Assembly (NCBI RefSeq): GCF_019393635.1 | Contig: NC_057867.1 | Coordinates: 73,473,492-73,537,491 of the forward strand | Direction of reading: 5' to 3' | DNA: 64,000 bases | From: Dromiciops gliroides | Lineage: Eukaryota > Chordata > Mammalia > Microbiotheria > Microbiotheriidae | Shown here: piece after piece, positions 8,672 through 20,830 of the stretch | Position numbering within the stretch: position 1 is the first letter of the stretch | Layout of the letters: each line of letters begins with the position of its first letter | The notes under the pieces: model-generated | What the model was told of the DNA's origin: nothing | The model's input: only the letters and a program-made list of their open reading frames with translations | Database searches by the model: none | Program-made: the position numbers and the translations under genes

Positions 8672-11510
8672 TGGTGTATGTATGTAGGTAGAGTGTATAT
8701 GTACTATGTTTATATGCTGTGAAAGTATGTGTTTCGGGTATGTTTGTATGCATGTGCTGTATGTGTATAATGTGGGGAGTGTGTATATGGCATGTGTTTT
8801 ATGTGGAGAGTATGTTCTGTATGTGTCTTTATGAGGTATGTGTCTATGTATGTGTTATAGGGAGTGTGTATATGTCTCTGTGTGTTGTATATGGAATATG
8901 TGGTATAGAGGGGGTGTGTCTGAGGAGTATATGTGTGTTGTATGTGTTGTATATAGGAAGTGTGGGGAGAACTCTGTGGTGTGTGTGTGTTTATGGACTA
9001 TGTTTTAGGTGTGGGGAGTGTGCATGGTGAATGTGTATGTGTGTATAAAGTATTGTGGTATGTATGTGTAGTATGTGTAGTATGAGGAGGATTGTGTGTG
9101 CTCTGTGTATATAGTATCTTTTGGTTTTGTGTGTATGGAGTATGTATAGTGTATCATTATATACGGTGGAGAGAGTATGTGTATGGAGTGAGGAATGTGT
9201 TTGTCCATATGTAGTATGGGGAGTGTGTTGTATATATGTGTGCTTGTATGTGTATATATGTATTCATGCATGCATGTATGGTATATATACCAAGAGAGTG
9301 TCTGTGATATGTTTTTGTGGTGGGGGATTATGTATGGTATGTGCATTTCTGTATATGGTATGTGCATATGTATGTGTGGCATAAGTTTATGGCATATGTG
9401 TATGGTATATGTTTATCTATGCGTGGCATGTGGAGATTGTATGTGTAGTATATGGAATGTATATAGTGTGTGGCATATTATATAGTATGTATAGTGTGTA
9501 TTGTAGTGAGGGTATGTGTGTATGGGACTGTATCTGTGGTGTGTGTCATTGTGTGTTGTGGAGAATGTGTGTTGTATATATTTATGGTATATGTATGTGT
9601 GGTGTGTATGCTTGTATGTGTTACATATGGAGTGTGTATAGTATGTGAAGAGGGAGTATCTGTGAGGTGGGGAAGTATGTGATATATATGTGTCGTATAT
9701 AGTATACAAAGTATGTGTGGTTTGGGGGGATATGTGGGAAGTATGTATGTGGATATGTATGTATATGGTATAGGAAGTGTGTATAGTATAAATGTCTTGT
9801 GTGGTGTGAAGAGTGTGTGTGTTGTATATTGTGTGGTATATGGAGTTGGGGAATAGGGAGTATATGTGTCTGTGTGGTATGGGGAGTATGTATGTGGTGT
9901 GTGCAGGAGAGTGCTTGTGGTATATGCAGTATATGTGACTCTGTGGTGTGGGGGGTATGTATTGCATATATGTGGTATAAGGGGGGGAGTGTGTATAGTA
10001 TATGGAGTGTGAGGGGTGTATGTGTCTGGTGTAGGGAGAATGTGTGGTATATGGGATATGTGTGGTTTGGGGGGCTGTGAGAGTTGTATGGATATAGTAT
10101 ATGGGTATATGGTATTAGTGTATTTATGTGGTATATGTGTCTATATGTGGTATGGCGAGTGTGAGTGTGGTATATTTAATGTGTGTGGGATGGGGTGTAG
10201 AGTGTGAATGGTATATGTGTCTGTGTATGGGTGTATGGTGTTAGTGTGTGAGTGTGGCATATGTGTGTGGTATAGGGAGTATGTTTTGTATGTGTGTGCT
10301 ATATGGAGTATAGTATATGTTGGTAAGGGTGTATGTGGAATATGTGTATATGGTATGTGTATGTGTATGTGGTATAGTGTATGGATATGTGTGGTATGTC
10401 ATATTTTATGGTTTTATATGTATATTTGGGGTGTGGTATATGTGTATGTGTGTGAGTGGCAGTGAGTAAAGTGTGTGTGTGTGTGTGTGTAGTTTGTGGT
10501 GTCCATGTGTGATGTGTATGGAGTATATTTGTGTGTGTAGTTTGTACATGGGGATTGTGTGGTATGTGGGTGTGAGTATATGTGTGGTATTTGTGGTGTG
10601 TGTATATGTGTAGTAGGTGTATGTGTTTTGGTATGGATGTATATGGATGACTGGGTCTTTATGAGTAAAGTATATGCACGTGTGTCATGTGTGGTATGTA
10701 TATATGTGTGATTATGGTACATGTTATATTTTTGGTATGTTTGTGTGTGGTGTGTATATATTACATATGTGCTTGGTATGTTCATGTGTATAGTGTAGGT
10801 ATTTGTGTAGTGAGTGGTATGTGTGATAGGAGTCTATGTGTAGATTCTGTATTTGTGCTTAGGCATGTATGTGGTGTGATGTATGGGTTGTGTGTATATG
10901 ATTTGTTTCTGTGTGTTTTTTGTATGTTATGTGTATTGGTTGCTATCGCAATGGTGTTGTATAATGTGTATATGTGTAGCATGTGTTTGTGGTATGTGTG
11001 TTTTGGGGTATATGTGGGATATGTGAGAGATGTATATGGAGTCTGTATGCGTGGTTGTATGTAGGGGTTGCATTGTATATGTATGGGTGTATATATGTGT
11101 GGTGTGTTATAATGGGTGTATTGTGGTATTTGTGCATAGTGTGCAATATGTAGCTATAGTATGTATATCTGTTTTGTGTATAATGGTATTGTGTATGAGT
11201 GGGGAGTGTTTGTGAGTAAAGTGTATGTGTGGGATGTGTGGTATCTAAGTATTTGTGTGATGCATGGTATTCTTGTATGTATGTGTGATATGTTTGTGTG
11301 TGGTTTGTGGGTATACGTATGTGTAAGTTTTGGGGTTTGATATTTGTGTGTGATTTGTAGTATGCATGTGTGATATATTATGAGATATGTATGGAGTCTG
11401 TATATGTGTGTAGTTTGTGTTGTAAATGTGTAGGGGTATATTTGTATGTAGTGGATGTATTTGGTGGGTGTGTATAGTCTGTGAATGTGTGGGGTTTGGG
11501 GTATAAATGT

Positions 11511-11548
<38 letters not shown>

Positions 11549-12119
11549 ATGTGTGTTGTACTGTGTGTGGTGTTTGTGAGTAAAGTATATATGTTTGGGA
11601 TGTGGGGTCTGTTTGTATATGTGTGGTGTGTGGTGTGTGGTGTGTGGTGTGTGCATGTTATATGTGTGTTATATTTGTGTGTGTGTAGTATGTGGGTTGT
11701 GGGGGTATAAGTGTGGGGTATGATGTATATGTGATATATATGTCTGGTTTGTGTTGTGTGTATGCATGTGTGATGTGTAGAGTCTATGTGTGTAGTTGTA
11801 TTATGTAGTTGGTTGTGGGGATTGTATTGTACATATGTGGGGTGTATTGTGTTAGTGTGTATTGTGGTGTTTGTGTATAGTTTGTAAACGTATGGGGCAG
11901 GGAATGTGTTGTGTGTAGTTATGGTGTATATCTGTATTTTTTGTATTGTGTTATGTTTCTATGGGTGTTGTGTATAGTATGTGGTGTGTATGGTATTTAT
12001 AGTATGTATATGCATGGCATGTGATATATTTGTGTGTAGTATAGGAAGATGTGGGGGTGTTGGTGTGTATGAAGTATGTGGTGTGTAGATGTGTGTGATA
12101 CATTGGGATGTATACGGGG
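8672..12119. repeat. 3.4-kb degenerate TG/TA array with strong G+T strand bias
   Basis: Almost entirely tatgtgtg-, ggtatatg- and gtgtgtagt-like words, nearly free of C on the plus strand. It begins right at the L2 3' tail and ends at 12,119. Pure runs occur inside (TG near 10,473; TA then TG near 11,514-11,547). Longer words recur, for example gagtaaag near 10,463, 10,662, 11,212 and 11,577. The ORFs crossing it on both strands are low-complexity artefacts. Confidence 0.9.
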
Positions 12120-12389
12120 TACTAAACTGAAGAATTTATCTTTTTTTTTTTCTTAGAAGCAGAAAGTGAGTATTGAAAATTCTTGAGCAGAGGAGTGACC
12201 CTCGGGCTCTAATTTTCCATCTTGTTAGGAATTCCAGTGCTGGGGTCCTGCCTTCTAATTGTATAGCATTTCCCATTTGGGAAGTTTTTTAGCGCTTCAA
12301 ATGCTTTGAGATCTAGATTTTGCATTTTTGAGTGCATTCCGAAAGTCCAATCACTTGTTTCTCTATATTCCAAATTTGTTTGGTTCCAA

Positions 12390-12562
12390 GTATCTTCAGA
12401 CAGTTACTAGCTGTGTGACCCTGGGCAAGTCACTTCACCCTGTCTGCCTCAGCTTCCTTTTCTGTAAAATGAGCTGGAGAAGGAAATGGCAAACCACTCC
12501 AGTATCTTTGCCAAGAAAGTCCCAAGTGGGGTCACAAAGAGTTAACATTCCTTTAGATACTT
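12390..12562 (+). mobile_element. CORE-SINE, 3' part
   Basis: Starts near cagacagttactagctgtgt and runs through ctgtaaaatgagctggagaa and aatggcaaaccactccagta to gtggggtcacaaagagtt. Confidence 0.85.
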
Positions 12563-12564
12563 TC

Positions 12565-13555
12565 AAAGATATCACTTTCTGGCTCATTGTTCAATTTTAC
12601 TTTTGTTATCTGATTCATCTTTGCTTTAATATTTTTTCCTGGATATTTTTGTCACTTTGTAATATCCCTAATGATCCTGTTTTTTAAAAACTAAATAGAA
12701 ATTTCATTAAATTATTTTGCTATATTTATTATTATATCATGATATAAAATTATATATTTCTTTAATGTTTTTACAAATTGAATTGGAATCTTCTTTCATT
12801 CTCATAATTCATTTATTATAGTTTGAATATTTATTTATTTTTTCCTATTTCTTCCAGTTTGTCTCTTGATCTGAATTTGAGGAGCCCCTCCCTTCCTCTG
12901 AGGTCTCTTCTACCTCTTGATCTATGATCCATTAAGGCTGACTGACTCCCTGTATTTCTGATGAAGATTTAGCCTTTCTATCTTTTATGTTTATTGTGTC
13001 ACGATTTGTTGGAAAAAAAAACACCCCCAACTTATGACTCATTTTTCTATTCAGGTATGTGAATAGTGGAGGAGGTTGTTCTGTCAGCTGGTGACTGAGC
13101 GTGATCGAGTTGGTGCTATATAGCTTTTGTTGCTAGAGGAGGGCTGGGATTCCCAAGGGCTTTTTGGTGGGGGGAGAAAGGTGTAGGGGGGATCCTTTCT
13201 GCTCCACACAGAATTTGGTGCCTTCTGCTGTCTGCCGTGGTCCACTTGGTGAGCCCAGGGTGTGGTGACTGCCCTTGGTGCCATCCTAGGTGTGCATATG
13301 GGGCAGGATACAGATCTGGGGCTTCAGTAGCTTCATAAACTGCTTACAGTAGCATCCTCTCTTTTTCCAGCTGTTTTTTCCATTTTTTTTCTCTTTTCTC
13401 TTTTTTGTCCCCTCCCTCCCGCACCTTTTTGGGATTAGGCAGTCCTTTGACAGAATTATCAAAGGATTGGACAGATCTGGTTCCCTGGCTATAGAAAAGC
13501 TATAGACCTCAATTAGAAAAGTCCTCATTTTCCTAGTTGATAGCATAAAAAATGG
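12565..13555. other. Unassigned sequence
   Basis: AT-rich to about 12,840, then mixed composition (13,080-13,330 is richer in G and C). No recognisable ORF or repeat. The minus-strand ORFs at 13,084-13,284 and 13,286-13,582 show no known motif. Confidence 0.5.
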
Positions 13556-13559
13556 CTCA

Positions 13560-13765
13560 CTTAAAATTTTTTTCCAAAGCATTTTACATAGATAAATATC
13601 ATTTTACAGAGTTGCTGTTATTATCTCCAATAAGGAAACTCAGACTGATTTTTTTTTTATCCCAAATCACAGAAAAGCATATAAGCTGGAACTGGAATTC
13701 ATACTCATGTCCTCTCCTGACCACAGGTTCTCTGCTCCTTTGGATATATTTCAGACTGTCTTCCT
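13560..13765 (-). mobile_element. MIR-type SINE fragment
   Basis: Reverse MIR order: aaagcattttacatag, gctgttattatctccaataa, ggaaactcagactg, cccaaatcacagaaaag. Diverged, with an internal T-rich stretch. Confidence 0.5.
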
Positions 13766-14049
13766 TACGTGAAAATAGTGACAATGTCTTATGAAAGTAG
13801 TCTACTCTCATTCTGGCTGGACTGTTTCCTCATTTGGCCTGATTTAGTGAGGTTTATTTATTATAGGTTGGCACCAAGAAGAAAGATGCTAAATCTCCTT
13901 CTCTAATAGCTTCCTCTATCAGAAAACCACAAATCAGCATTCTCCTGACATGTGTTTCAAACATATCATTATTAGGAAAACTGATCTAGTGGGGTATGGA
14001 AGATAGAGCGGACCTTGGAGTTGGGAAGATCTGAATCAAGTGCAGAAAA

Positions 14050-14650
14050 ACTCCCAGGAGTCTAGGCAGTTTTTTTTGTTGCAAGTTTCATTGGTAGAGA
14101 CTATATCTGGGATTTCTAGTCCCTTCTGAAGCCTTTCTCCACTAGTAACCCAGGTTTGCAGCATTGGTCATTAATTCTTCCCTCTCTTTCCTCATCTCCT
14201 TCTCCATATCCAATTGCCCAGAGAGATTCTACCCCCAACAACATCTCATGCATCCCTCCTCCCCTTCTCTCCCCACCAACTTAATTTGCTTCTCTTCTGG
14301 ACTAGTAATGATACACCACACATGGCAACATCCAGTGGCCTGCTGCTTCCTCCATCTTCCCCACTCTTGCCAACCACGATTCATGACTAGGTGACAGGGA
14401 ACCCCTGGCTGTGTGAGGGTCATTATTCACATCCATACCACCAGGGGAAGAAACAGTCTTTCCTCTGACAAAGGATGAATGAACATCACAATAGAAAATA
14501 GGATTGGACTGTGGTTAGACTTTATACTTTGGTTTGTCTCAGTGTAACTACAGTCAGTACTGCTGGAAGTTATCAGTAAAGCCCAATTGGGTTTGTCCTC
14601 TGCTACGGCCTTACTCAATATACTGGGCGATTGTCCGTGGTCAATGCATT
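14050..14650. other. Unassigned sequence
   Basis: No gene or repeat recognised. The short ORFs on both strands lack motifs. Confidence 0.45.
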
Positions 14651-14654
14651 CACT

Positions 14655-15005
14655 GTATTCTCTTTGAGCCCTCGGTTTTCTTTTTTGTTTTTTAAAAATT
14701 CTTTATATCCGTTTCTTTTTTATTGTGAATTCAGCAGTCGTCAAACAGGAGAGAAAGAAGTTCACTCTTCAAAATATAGAGAAAGTTGTCAATATAGTTA
14801 AGCATGCAGTTAGTTCTTTGGATCTTGGGATGTTCAGGTGATTGCAGATGAGACTTTTTTTTGAAGCCTTTTCCTCTATCTCTGACCTCCTCGGTTTTCT
14901 TATCTATAGAATGAGGATAAGCATATGCTGTCACTGGCTTTAGAGATTGAGATAATGTATTGTAAAGCACGTTGGTAAGCCTTAAACCCAAGGAGAGTCA
15001 ACCAT
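14655..15005 (+). mobile_element. CORE-SINE fragment interrupted by a retroposed insert
   Basis: The SINE reads ttgagccctcggttttctt, is interrupted, and resumes at tcggttttcttatctataga, atgaggataagcatatgc and taaagcacgttggtaagcct. The insert is annotated separately. Confidence 0.6.
14683..14888 (-). pseudogene. Small retroposed insert with poly(A) tail
   Basis: About 206 bp between two perfect copies of cctcggttttctt (14,670-14,682 and 14,889-14,901). On the minus strand it ends with AATAAA and an A-rich tail, so it is an mRNA or ncRNA 3' end moved by the L1 machinery. A minus-strand frame ending at 14,731 (closing LLSLLFDDC) is open across it, but the source gene is not recognised. Confidence 0.6.
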
Positions 15006-15189
15006 ATATTATTATTAATATTATTCTAGACAGGCTAACAGTTAATTTTTGAAGTGAACTCCATTGTACTTGATTTCCTTGGTAGGCCATGCTAATATCT
15101 GAAATCATTAAACAATGACAGAAGATGGATGTGAAACACAGAAGCCACTTCTGGGGGTTTTTGTTGTTGTTTTGTTGTTGTTGCTTTTT

Positions 15190-15640
15190 CACAATTACTG
15201 GTGTCCCTTTCACTAGATGGCAATATTGTATTGTATAATTTACGTGAAAATACACTTTCCTAAAAGGAAAAAGGAAAACTTACAGTAAGCTCTCCCTTTC
15301 TTCCACAGTACCCTCGGAAACGGACTCTTCATCCCTAAAATTTATCTTTATTTTTGAAATGATTGTCGTTGCCAACCTGATTAGTCCAATGAAGGGGCTT
15401 CGGACTAGATGGGTTGCCTCTGATGTCCTTCTTGCAGGTCTGGTCTAACCCTAAGACCCGTTTTTGTCTGAAAAACCAAAGGTTTTCCCATGACTTTCAT
15501 ATCAGAATGACATTCATATTAGCCCTGCTATCAATAACAGCCCTTTCAGAGAGGGTCTTTTGTATGCTGTGCAGAATGATTGAGGTTGTCACTTCTATAA
15601 TTACCACCAAGTATTATTTGTCCTCTGTCTTCTCACTGAC
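15190..15640. other. Unassigned sequence
   Basis: Preceded by a short (TTG)n near 15,163-15,185. A short CR1/L3-like 3' phrase (cggactagatgggttgcctc) is at about 15,400-15,420. Confidence 0.4.
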
Positions 15641-15646
15641 AAATAA

Positions 15647-15735
15647 AGACAGTGGGAATCTGTGAGCCATTTCACACTCAACCACTGTATTTGATGATAG
15701 CAACACAGAGAAGACTATGTTATACTTCTATTGTC
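15647..15735. repeat. Dispersed repeat, copy 1
   Basis: Alignable with 18,514-18,606 by eye at roughly 75% identity. Shared words include ctgacaaataaa, ggaatct, agccatttcaca and atgata. The family is unknown. Confidence 0.55.
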
Positions 15736-15914
15736 TTCAATATAGTAACCCCTTTGGATTGTTTTCCAGATTAGTTTTTGTTGGCCTTACTTGAAAGCCA
15801 TTTTAAAATCTCAGGTACAATGATGAAGTGATGATGAAAATTACTTGGTTTCCTGCTTAGTACAGGGTAATAAATATGTTATATAGTTGAGATCTCCACT
15901 CCATACACCTACAC

Positions 15915-15915
<1 letters not shown>

Positions 15916-15956
<41 letters not shown>
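15916..15956. repeat. (AC)n microsatellite
   Basis: About 20 AC units. Confidence 0.95.
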
Positions 15957-15959
<3 letters not shown>

Positions 15960-16035
15960 CCTTTGAAAAATGAGGAAACACATTTTTGACTTGGTTTCAT
16001 AAATGATGAATTTTTCTTTCAAGAAGGAGTTTGGG

Positions 16036-16183
16036 AGGGAGCAGCTAGGTGGAGCAGTGGATAAAACACCGGCCCTGGATTCAGGAGGACCTGAGTTCAA
16101 ATCCGGCCTTAGACACTTAACACTTACTAGCTGTGTGACCCTGGGCAAGTCACTTAACCCTCACTGCCCTGGGGGAAAAAAAG
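16036..16183 (+). mobile_element. tRNA-derived marsupial SINE
   Basis: Full head to tail: gagcagctaggtggagcagt, ctggattcaggaggacctga, cacttactagctgtgtgacc, gggcaagtcacttaaccctc and an A-rich tail. gagtttggg flanks both ends as target-site duplication. Confidence 0.95.
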
Positions 16184-16382
16184 AGTTTGGGGATCATCCC
16201 TTGGCTAAATGTTCTCCCTCCACAGGACATAGAGCATAAAAGGAAGATCTTGTTGACCCAGAAGACACCAGACCAGAATGACCTCCTAGTAGCTGCCCCA
16301 CCCAGAGGTATCAGACAAGATGGATTATGGAAATAGGATCCAACATCTAGACCATGAGGATTGAAGTATATTTTTAAAAATC

Positions 16383-16538
16383 GGGGCAGCTAGGTGGTGC
16401 AGTGGATAAATCATCAGCCCTGGATTCAGGAGGACCTGGGTTCAAATCCAGCCTCAGACACTTGACACTAGCTGTGTGACCCTGGGCAAGTCACTTAACC
16501 TTCATTGCCCCACCCCCCCAAAAAAAGAAAAAAAATCA
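16383..16538 (+). mobile_element. tRNA-derived marsupial SINE
   Basis: Full length, ending in C7A7. Lacks the usual cacttacta block before ctagctgtgtgaccctg. Flanked by aaaaatc. Confidence 0.95.
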
Positions 16539-16539
16539 A

Positions 16540-18360
16540 TGTCACAAAATACAACATTCAGGGACTGTGAGAATTCAGTAATGCTAGTAGCTTACTGCAT
16601 GAAATCTTGGGTAAAATATTCCTTTTTCAAAAAGAATCTTTGCTTGCAGCAAATGTGGTTGGCTTTCCTCTCTCTGATAGCTTTCTGAAATATTTTCCCT
16701 GAATGCCAAACTACATTCCTTTAAGTAAGGTCCAAAGCTGTTGGTCTGGTTTCCTTCCCATCTGACCATTCACAACTGTCTTCACGCTCGGTTATATCTA
16801 CTTGGTCATCAGCACTATTTTCCCTTTCTAATTGGAGGGACATTTTGTGCTGGGCTAGAGCTAAGACTCCCCGGTGCTCTATTCCTGCTCTCCCCACCCC
16901 AAATCTTGTAAGTAAGAGAGAACATGGATTGGGAAATATGGGCATAAGCTCTACATAATATACATAGTCTGACCAAACTGAAAAGGTTTTTAGGATGGGC
17001 AGGTCTTTTTAAATTTCATTGCTTGAAGAATTGAATCTGTCCTGTGTATTGCTTTTGCCAAAGCTAACACAAAACTGAAGGTTTCCCCTAAAATCACGGA
17101 GACAAATAATTTAGTCTTGAATGTAAAGAGAAAAATTCCTAAAAATTCAAGCTACTCAGAAGTTGATACACGAGATGTATGCTGGAAGGAATCCTGCGGA
17201 ATCTGTCTGATGATGGTGAATCATCAAGAGAAATCAAGCAAGGGTGAGTGTAAAGGTAGAAATCAAAATGAAAGTTGTATTTTCAGATAGAGGGAATTAA
17301 ACAAGTTTGAGAAATAATGCCAATGCTGGCCCAGACAAAACCAATGTTTGTGGTAGCCCTAACATGTCTGAGGACTCTGTGTCATTCCTTCATTCAGAGG
17401 CTCATCAAATAAGCTGATATATTTTTTGGCTGAAAATCTGTAATAACCTCTTTAAGTTTGCAGATGACTGTACTAAGGTCCAGAGGTGGATAATCGCCCT
17501 CACAAGTCAGACAAATCCAACTCACATTTCAGTTTACCTGTGGAAGCAAGGCTTTGCATCAAAAAATGTATAGCATTTCTTTTTAACTCCATCAGAAATT
17601 GGTCTGAGACCCAGCCACTAAATGAGTTCATTGATATTGAGAAGTTGCGGTGGCCAAAAACCTCATCAGCAAGTTGGATGCAAATTGACTGGTTTCTTGG
17701 CTACAGCACTCATATTGATGATTTAAAACCATAGTTCTTACAAGATGAAGCAATGATTTCAGATTCTCTAGCTCTTATGGGTCCTCAGATAGTGGGGTGA
17801 GAGTTATTTGGAATCAGCATCTCAGTGATAAGCTAGGGATGTTAAATGAGAAATATTTTGACTAGAGCCTTTCCTATCATGTAATTTCTGGGTCCCTGAT
17901 TTCGTCTGTGTGATAGTTCCATTGCTAATGCAGAACACCTTTGTGGCCAGTACTTCTTAGTTTTAGAGTGCTTTCACCAAAGAAATTCATCATCTTGGTG
18001 ATTTGGCCATCCTCACAACCTTTCAGTTTAGAGTGTTGGAGATTACAAGGTCACTTCTCTATGGCATCAGAATAAGAATTTAATGGAGTGACGGAGATAA
18101 TGACAGTGTCTCTGACTTCTGGGGCATAATTAGGAGACACTGGGTCATTTGGGCTTCAAGAAAGTCCAAGGCCTTTATCATCTCCTTGATTACCTGGTGC
18201 AACAGGTAAGGTATTCAATTGTATATGTAGGGACTAGATGGAGACAAGAATGGGCCTGCCCATCCTAATGCATTAACAGTTACAAACCCTAGTGTCATAG
18301 GAAATGGACTTTGTAACTTTTATCATTAACACTGATTACATGTTTTATTTATTCCATTTT
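16540..18360. other. Unassigned sequence
   Basis: 1.8 kb without a recognisable repeat or gene. The plus-strand ORF at 17,486-17,734 (82 codons) has no known motif and no clear splice context. Confidence 0.45.
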
Positions 18361-18362
18361 TG

Positions 18363-18495
18363 AGGCGGGGCAATGGGGGTTAAGTGACTTGCCCAGGGTC
18401 ACACAGCTAGTGTCAAGTGTCTGAGGCCAGATTTGAACTCAGGTACTTCTGAATCCAGGGCCAGTGCTCTATCCACTGTGCCACCTAGCCGCCCC
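18363..18495 (-). mobile_element. tRNA-derived marsupial SINE
   Basis: Reverse copy: ggggcaatgggggttaagtg, ttgcccagggtcacacagct, gaatccagggccagtgctct, gccacctagccgcccc. Confidence 0.93.
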
Positions 18496-18513
18496 TTATT
18501 TTATTTCTTTATC

Positions 18514-18606
18514 TGACAAATAAATACACCAGGAATCTTCAGCCATTTCACATTCATTATCTTTATTTTATGATAACAGCATAGGGGACCAGGTTATAGA
18601 CTTCTC
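18514..18606. repeat. Dispersed repeat, copy 2
   Basis: Partner of 15,647-15,735 in the same orientation. The minus strand beyond it carries a 68-codon ORF (18,666-18,872) without a recognisable domain. Confidence 0.55.
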
Positions 18607-18986
18607 TCTATAGGTGGAAAAAATTATCAGATGATTCTTTACTTCCTGATGCCCCAGAGCTTGTCTTAGATGTCAGACAGGATGGTCCTCTTCACTTTCA
18701 CGATGCCTTTGAACTTGGTATTCAACGGCATCCATATGATCTTAGAATGATAGCTCCTGCAGCCCTGCCCTATGCTTTTGTGTACTGTCAGAAAGCCAGT
18801 GCTGGGAGAGTTCCTACTCTGGTTGTTCATTGATATTGATGGTCCTACACAGTGCCAACTTGAGATGGTCATACCATGATTATCAGAAGTGTAGATTCCA
18901 GGTGACTGGGGTGGAACTCCACAGGAGCCTTGTCCTCCCTGAGGTGCTAGAAGCCCCTCATGATTCCCTAAAAAACTATTTCCTAG

Positions 18987-19149
18987 GGGCAGCTAGATGG
19001 CACAGTGGATAGAGCACCGGCCCTGGAGTCAGGAGTACCTGAGTTCAAATCCGGCCTCAGACACTTAACACTTACTAGCTGTGTGACCCTGTGCAAGTCA
19101 CTTAACCCCAATTGCCTCACTAAAAAAAAACAAAACAAAAAAACCCACC
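18987..19149 (+). mobile_element. tRNA-derived marsupial SINE
   Basis: Standard SINE with an A-rich tail containing C interruptions. Perfect 16-bp target-site duplication aaaaactatttcctag at 18,971-18,986 and 19,150-19,165. Confidence 0.97.
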
Positions 19150-19169
19150 AAAAACTATTTCCTAGAGCC

Positions 19170-19545
19170 ATTCTTCCAGGAGCAGCCCATACTAGAGCCA
19201 GGTGAACTGAAGGCATAGAATGGCCTATAGGATAACCACCATGGTGGCTCTCTTGCAATTGAAAACGATCAGATGACATGATGAAGTCAATGTTCTGTTG
19301 AAATAAATCCCTTGGCTAGTAGAGGGGAGCTGATGCACTGGCTTCTGGGCTTTTTGATGCCCAAACGTTGGTCTCCCACAGGTGCAGCCCCTCTAAATAT
19401 ACCCTCCCCTGATATGACCAACTCATGGACCAAACAATATGCTTGAGTACCTAACAGACCATGACATCACAATAAGCCTAGGCCTGACATATCCAGAAGG
19501 ATGCATTTTTACCAAAAATGGTAACTTTGACTTTCAAATAATTGT
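19170..19545. other. Unassigned sequence
   Basis: No gene or repeat family recognised. Confidence 0.4.
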
Positions 19546-19549
19546 TGAT

Positions 19550-19615
19550 CATATACACACACACACACACACACATACATATACATACATACATATGTGT
19601 ATATATATTTATATA

Positions 19616-19694
<79 letters not shown>
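19550..19694. repeat. Compound (AC)n-(TG)n-(TA)n microsatellite
   Basis: (AC)n near 19,554-19,575, mixed TATG, then a long pure TA run of about 65 bp to 19,693. The TA run is a candidate cruciform or fragile tract. Confidence 0.95.
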
Positions 19695-19887
19695 TTTACC
19701 AGTAATGAACTGACCTGTGTGATGGTGATGCTGGCAATAAACGAGGGGTTGGATTGATCTTTAGGGTCTCTTTCAGCTTAAATTCAATGATTATAGTGCC
19801 CCCAGGAAACACAGTAAGAAAGAATGCCAGATTTAAAACAAGAGGCAGCTAGGGACTGTGACTGTTTTCTTTAAAAACATATTCCTT

Positions 19888-20045
19888 GGGGCAGCTAGGT
19901 GGCGCAGAGAATAAAGCACCAGCCCTGGATTCAGGAGGACCTGAGTTCAAATTTGACCTCAGAAACTTGACACTTACTAGCTGTGTGACCTTGGGCAAGT
20001 CACTTTACCCTCACTGCCCAACCAAAAAACAGAAACAAAAAAATG
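19888..20045 (+). mobile_element. tRNA-derived marsupial SINE
   Basis: Full length. Perfect 15-bp target-site duplication aaaaacatattcctt at 19,873-19,887 and 20,046-20,060. Confidence 0.97.
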
Positions 20046-20059
20046 AAAAACATATTCCT

Positions 20060-20640
20060 TATTATATGGGAGGTCCCTGGGTGGTAGGACTAGGAAGTGG
20101 AGAGATACTGAGAGATTTGCAATGTAAAAACAAAAGACATCAAGAACTTATAGAAACAAGTCAGTTAAATATAAAATAAATTAATTCTCTCAGCTTGTTT
20201 TTAAAAGTAGTGAAAATCTTAGTGTCCAGAGAAAACATAGGTGGGATCCCACAGTCTAAAATGAAAATTCTCCCTGGGAAGTTAGTCTAGGAGGAATGGG
20301 AAGCTCTCAAGAATAAAAATCAGAAGACACAAAGAGAAATTATTTTCATGAAGAGAAAAAAAAATGGTAGGCTAGCTAAAGAGAAAAAAGTGGTTAAATA
20401 GGGAACTGATTGAGAAACTCAGAATGTTTTAAAAAATGTACATGGAAAGGAGGGCAAATAAATGAGCTGATGTGCCAAAATGCAACTTAGGCCTGTAACA
20501 ATGGTACCTGGAGCCGAGAAGGAGCTCAGGTTTTGGATAAATGCAAAGAATAGCTAATAGGATTCTTTTCAAGTTATGTTGGGGACAAGTGAAGGATTAA
20601 TGGAGAGAAAGGACCACTGCTTTTGCTTAATGGAAGGTTG
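20060..20640. other. Unassigned sequence
   Basis: A-rich, no recognisable features. Confidence 0.4.
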
Positions 20641-20644
20641 ATAA

Positions 20645-20830
20645 GTCAGTCAACAAACAGTTATGTATTTTGTACATATTTTAATACATAATTTTATGTA
20701 TTTCTGTACTTTATTATGTGCTAGGCACCTTGCTAAGCAGTGACATACAAAGAAGGTCCAAAGGAAAGACAGTCCCTGCCCTTAAGGAGCTTACATTACA
20801 GTAGGGGAAGTCAATACATAAAAGGAAATT
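20645..20830 (+). mobile_element. Old interspersed repeat of unnamed family
   Basis: Has the widespread mammalian phrase series tatgtgctaggcaccttgct, gacagtccctgcccttaagg, agcttacattacag. A second fragment is at 24,715-24,795 (cccttaaggagcttacattc). The family name is not certain. Confidence 0.45.

Noticed and set aside
8719..11710. Many ORFs of 60-184 codons between 8.7 and 11.7 kb
   Set aside because: They are translations of TG/TA repeats (Cys/Val/Tyr- or His/Thr/Tyr-rich). Few stops arise from such words.
16039..16180. tRNA genes suggested by A/B-box-like text in SINEs
   Set aside because: The copies are SINE heads with A-tails and target duplications. No cloverleaf with an acceptor stem is seen.
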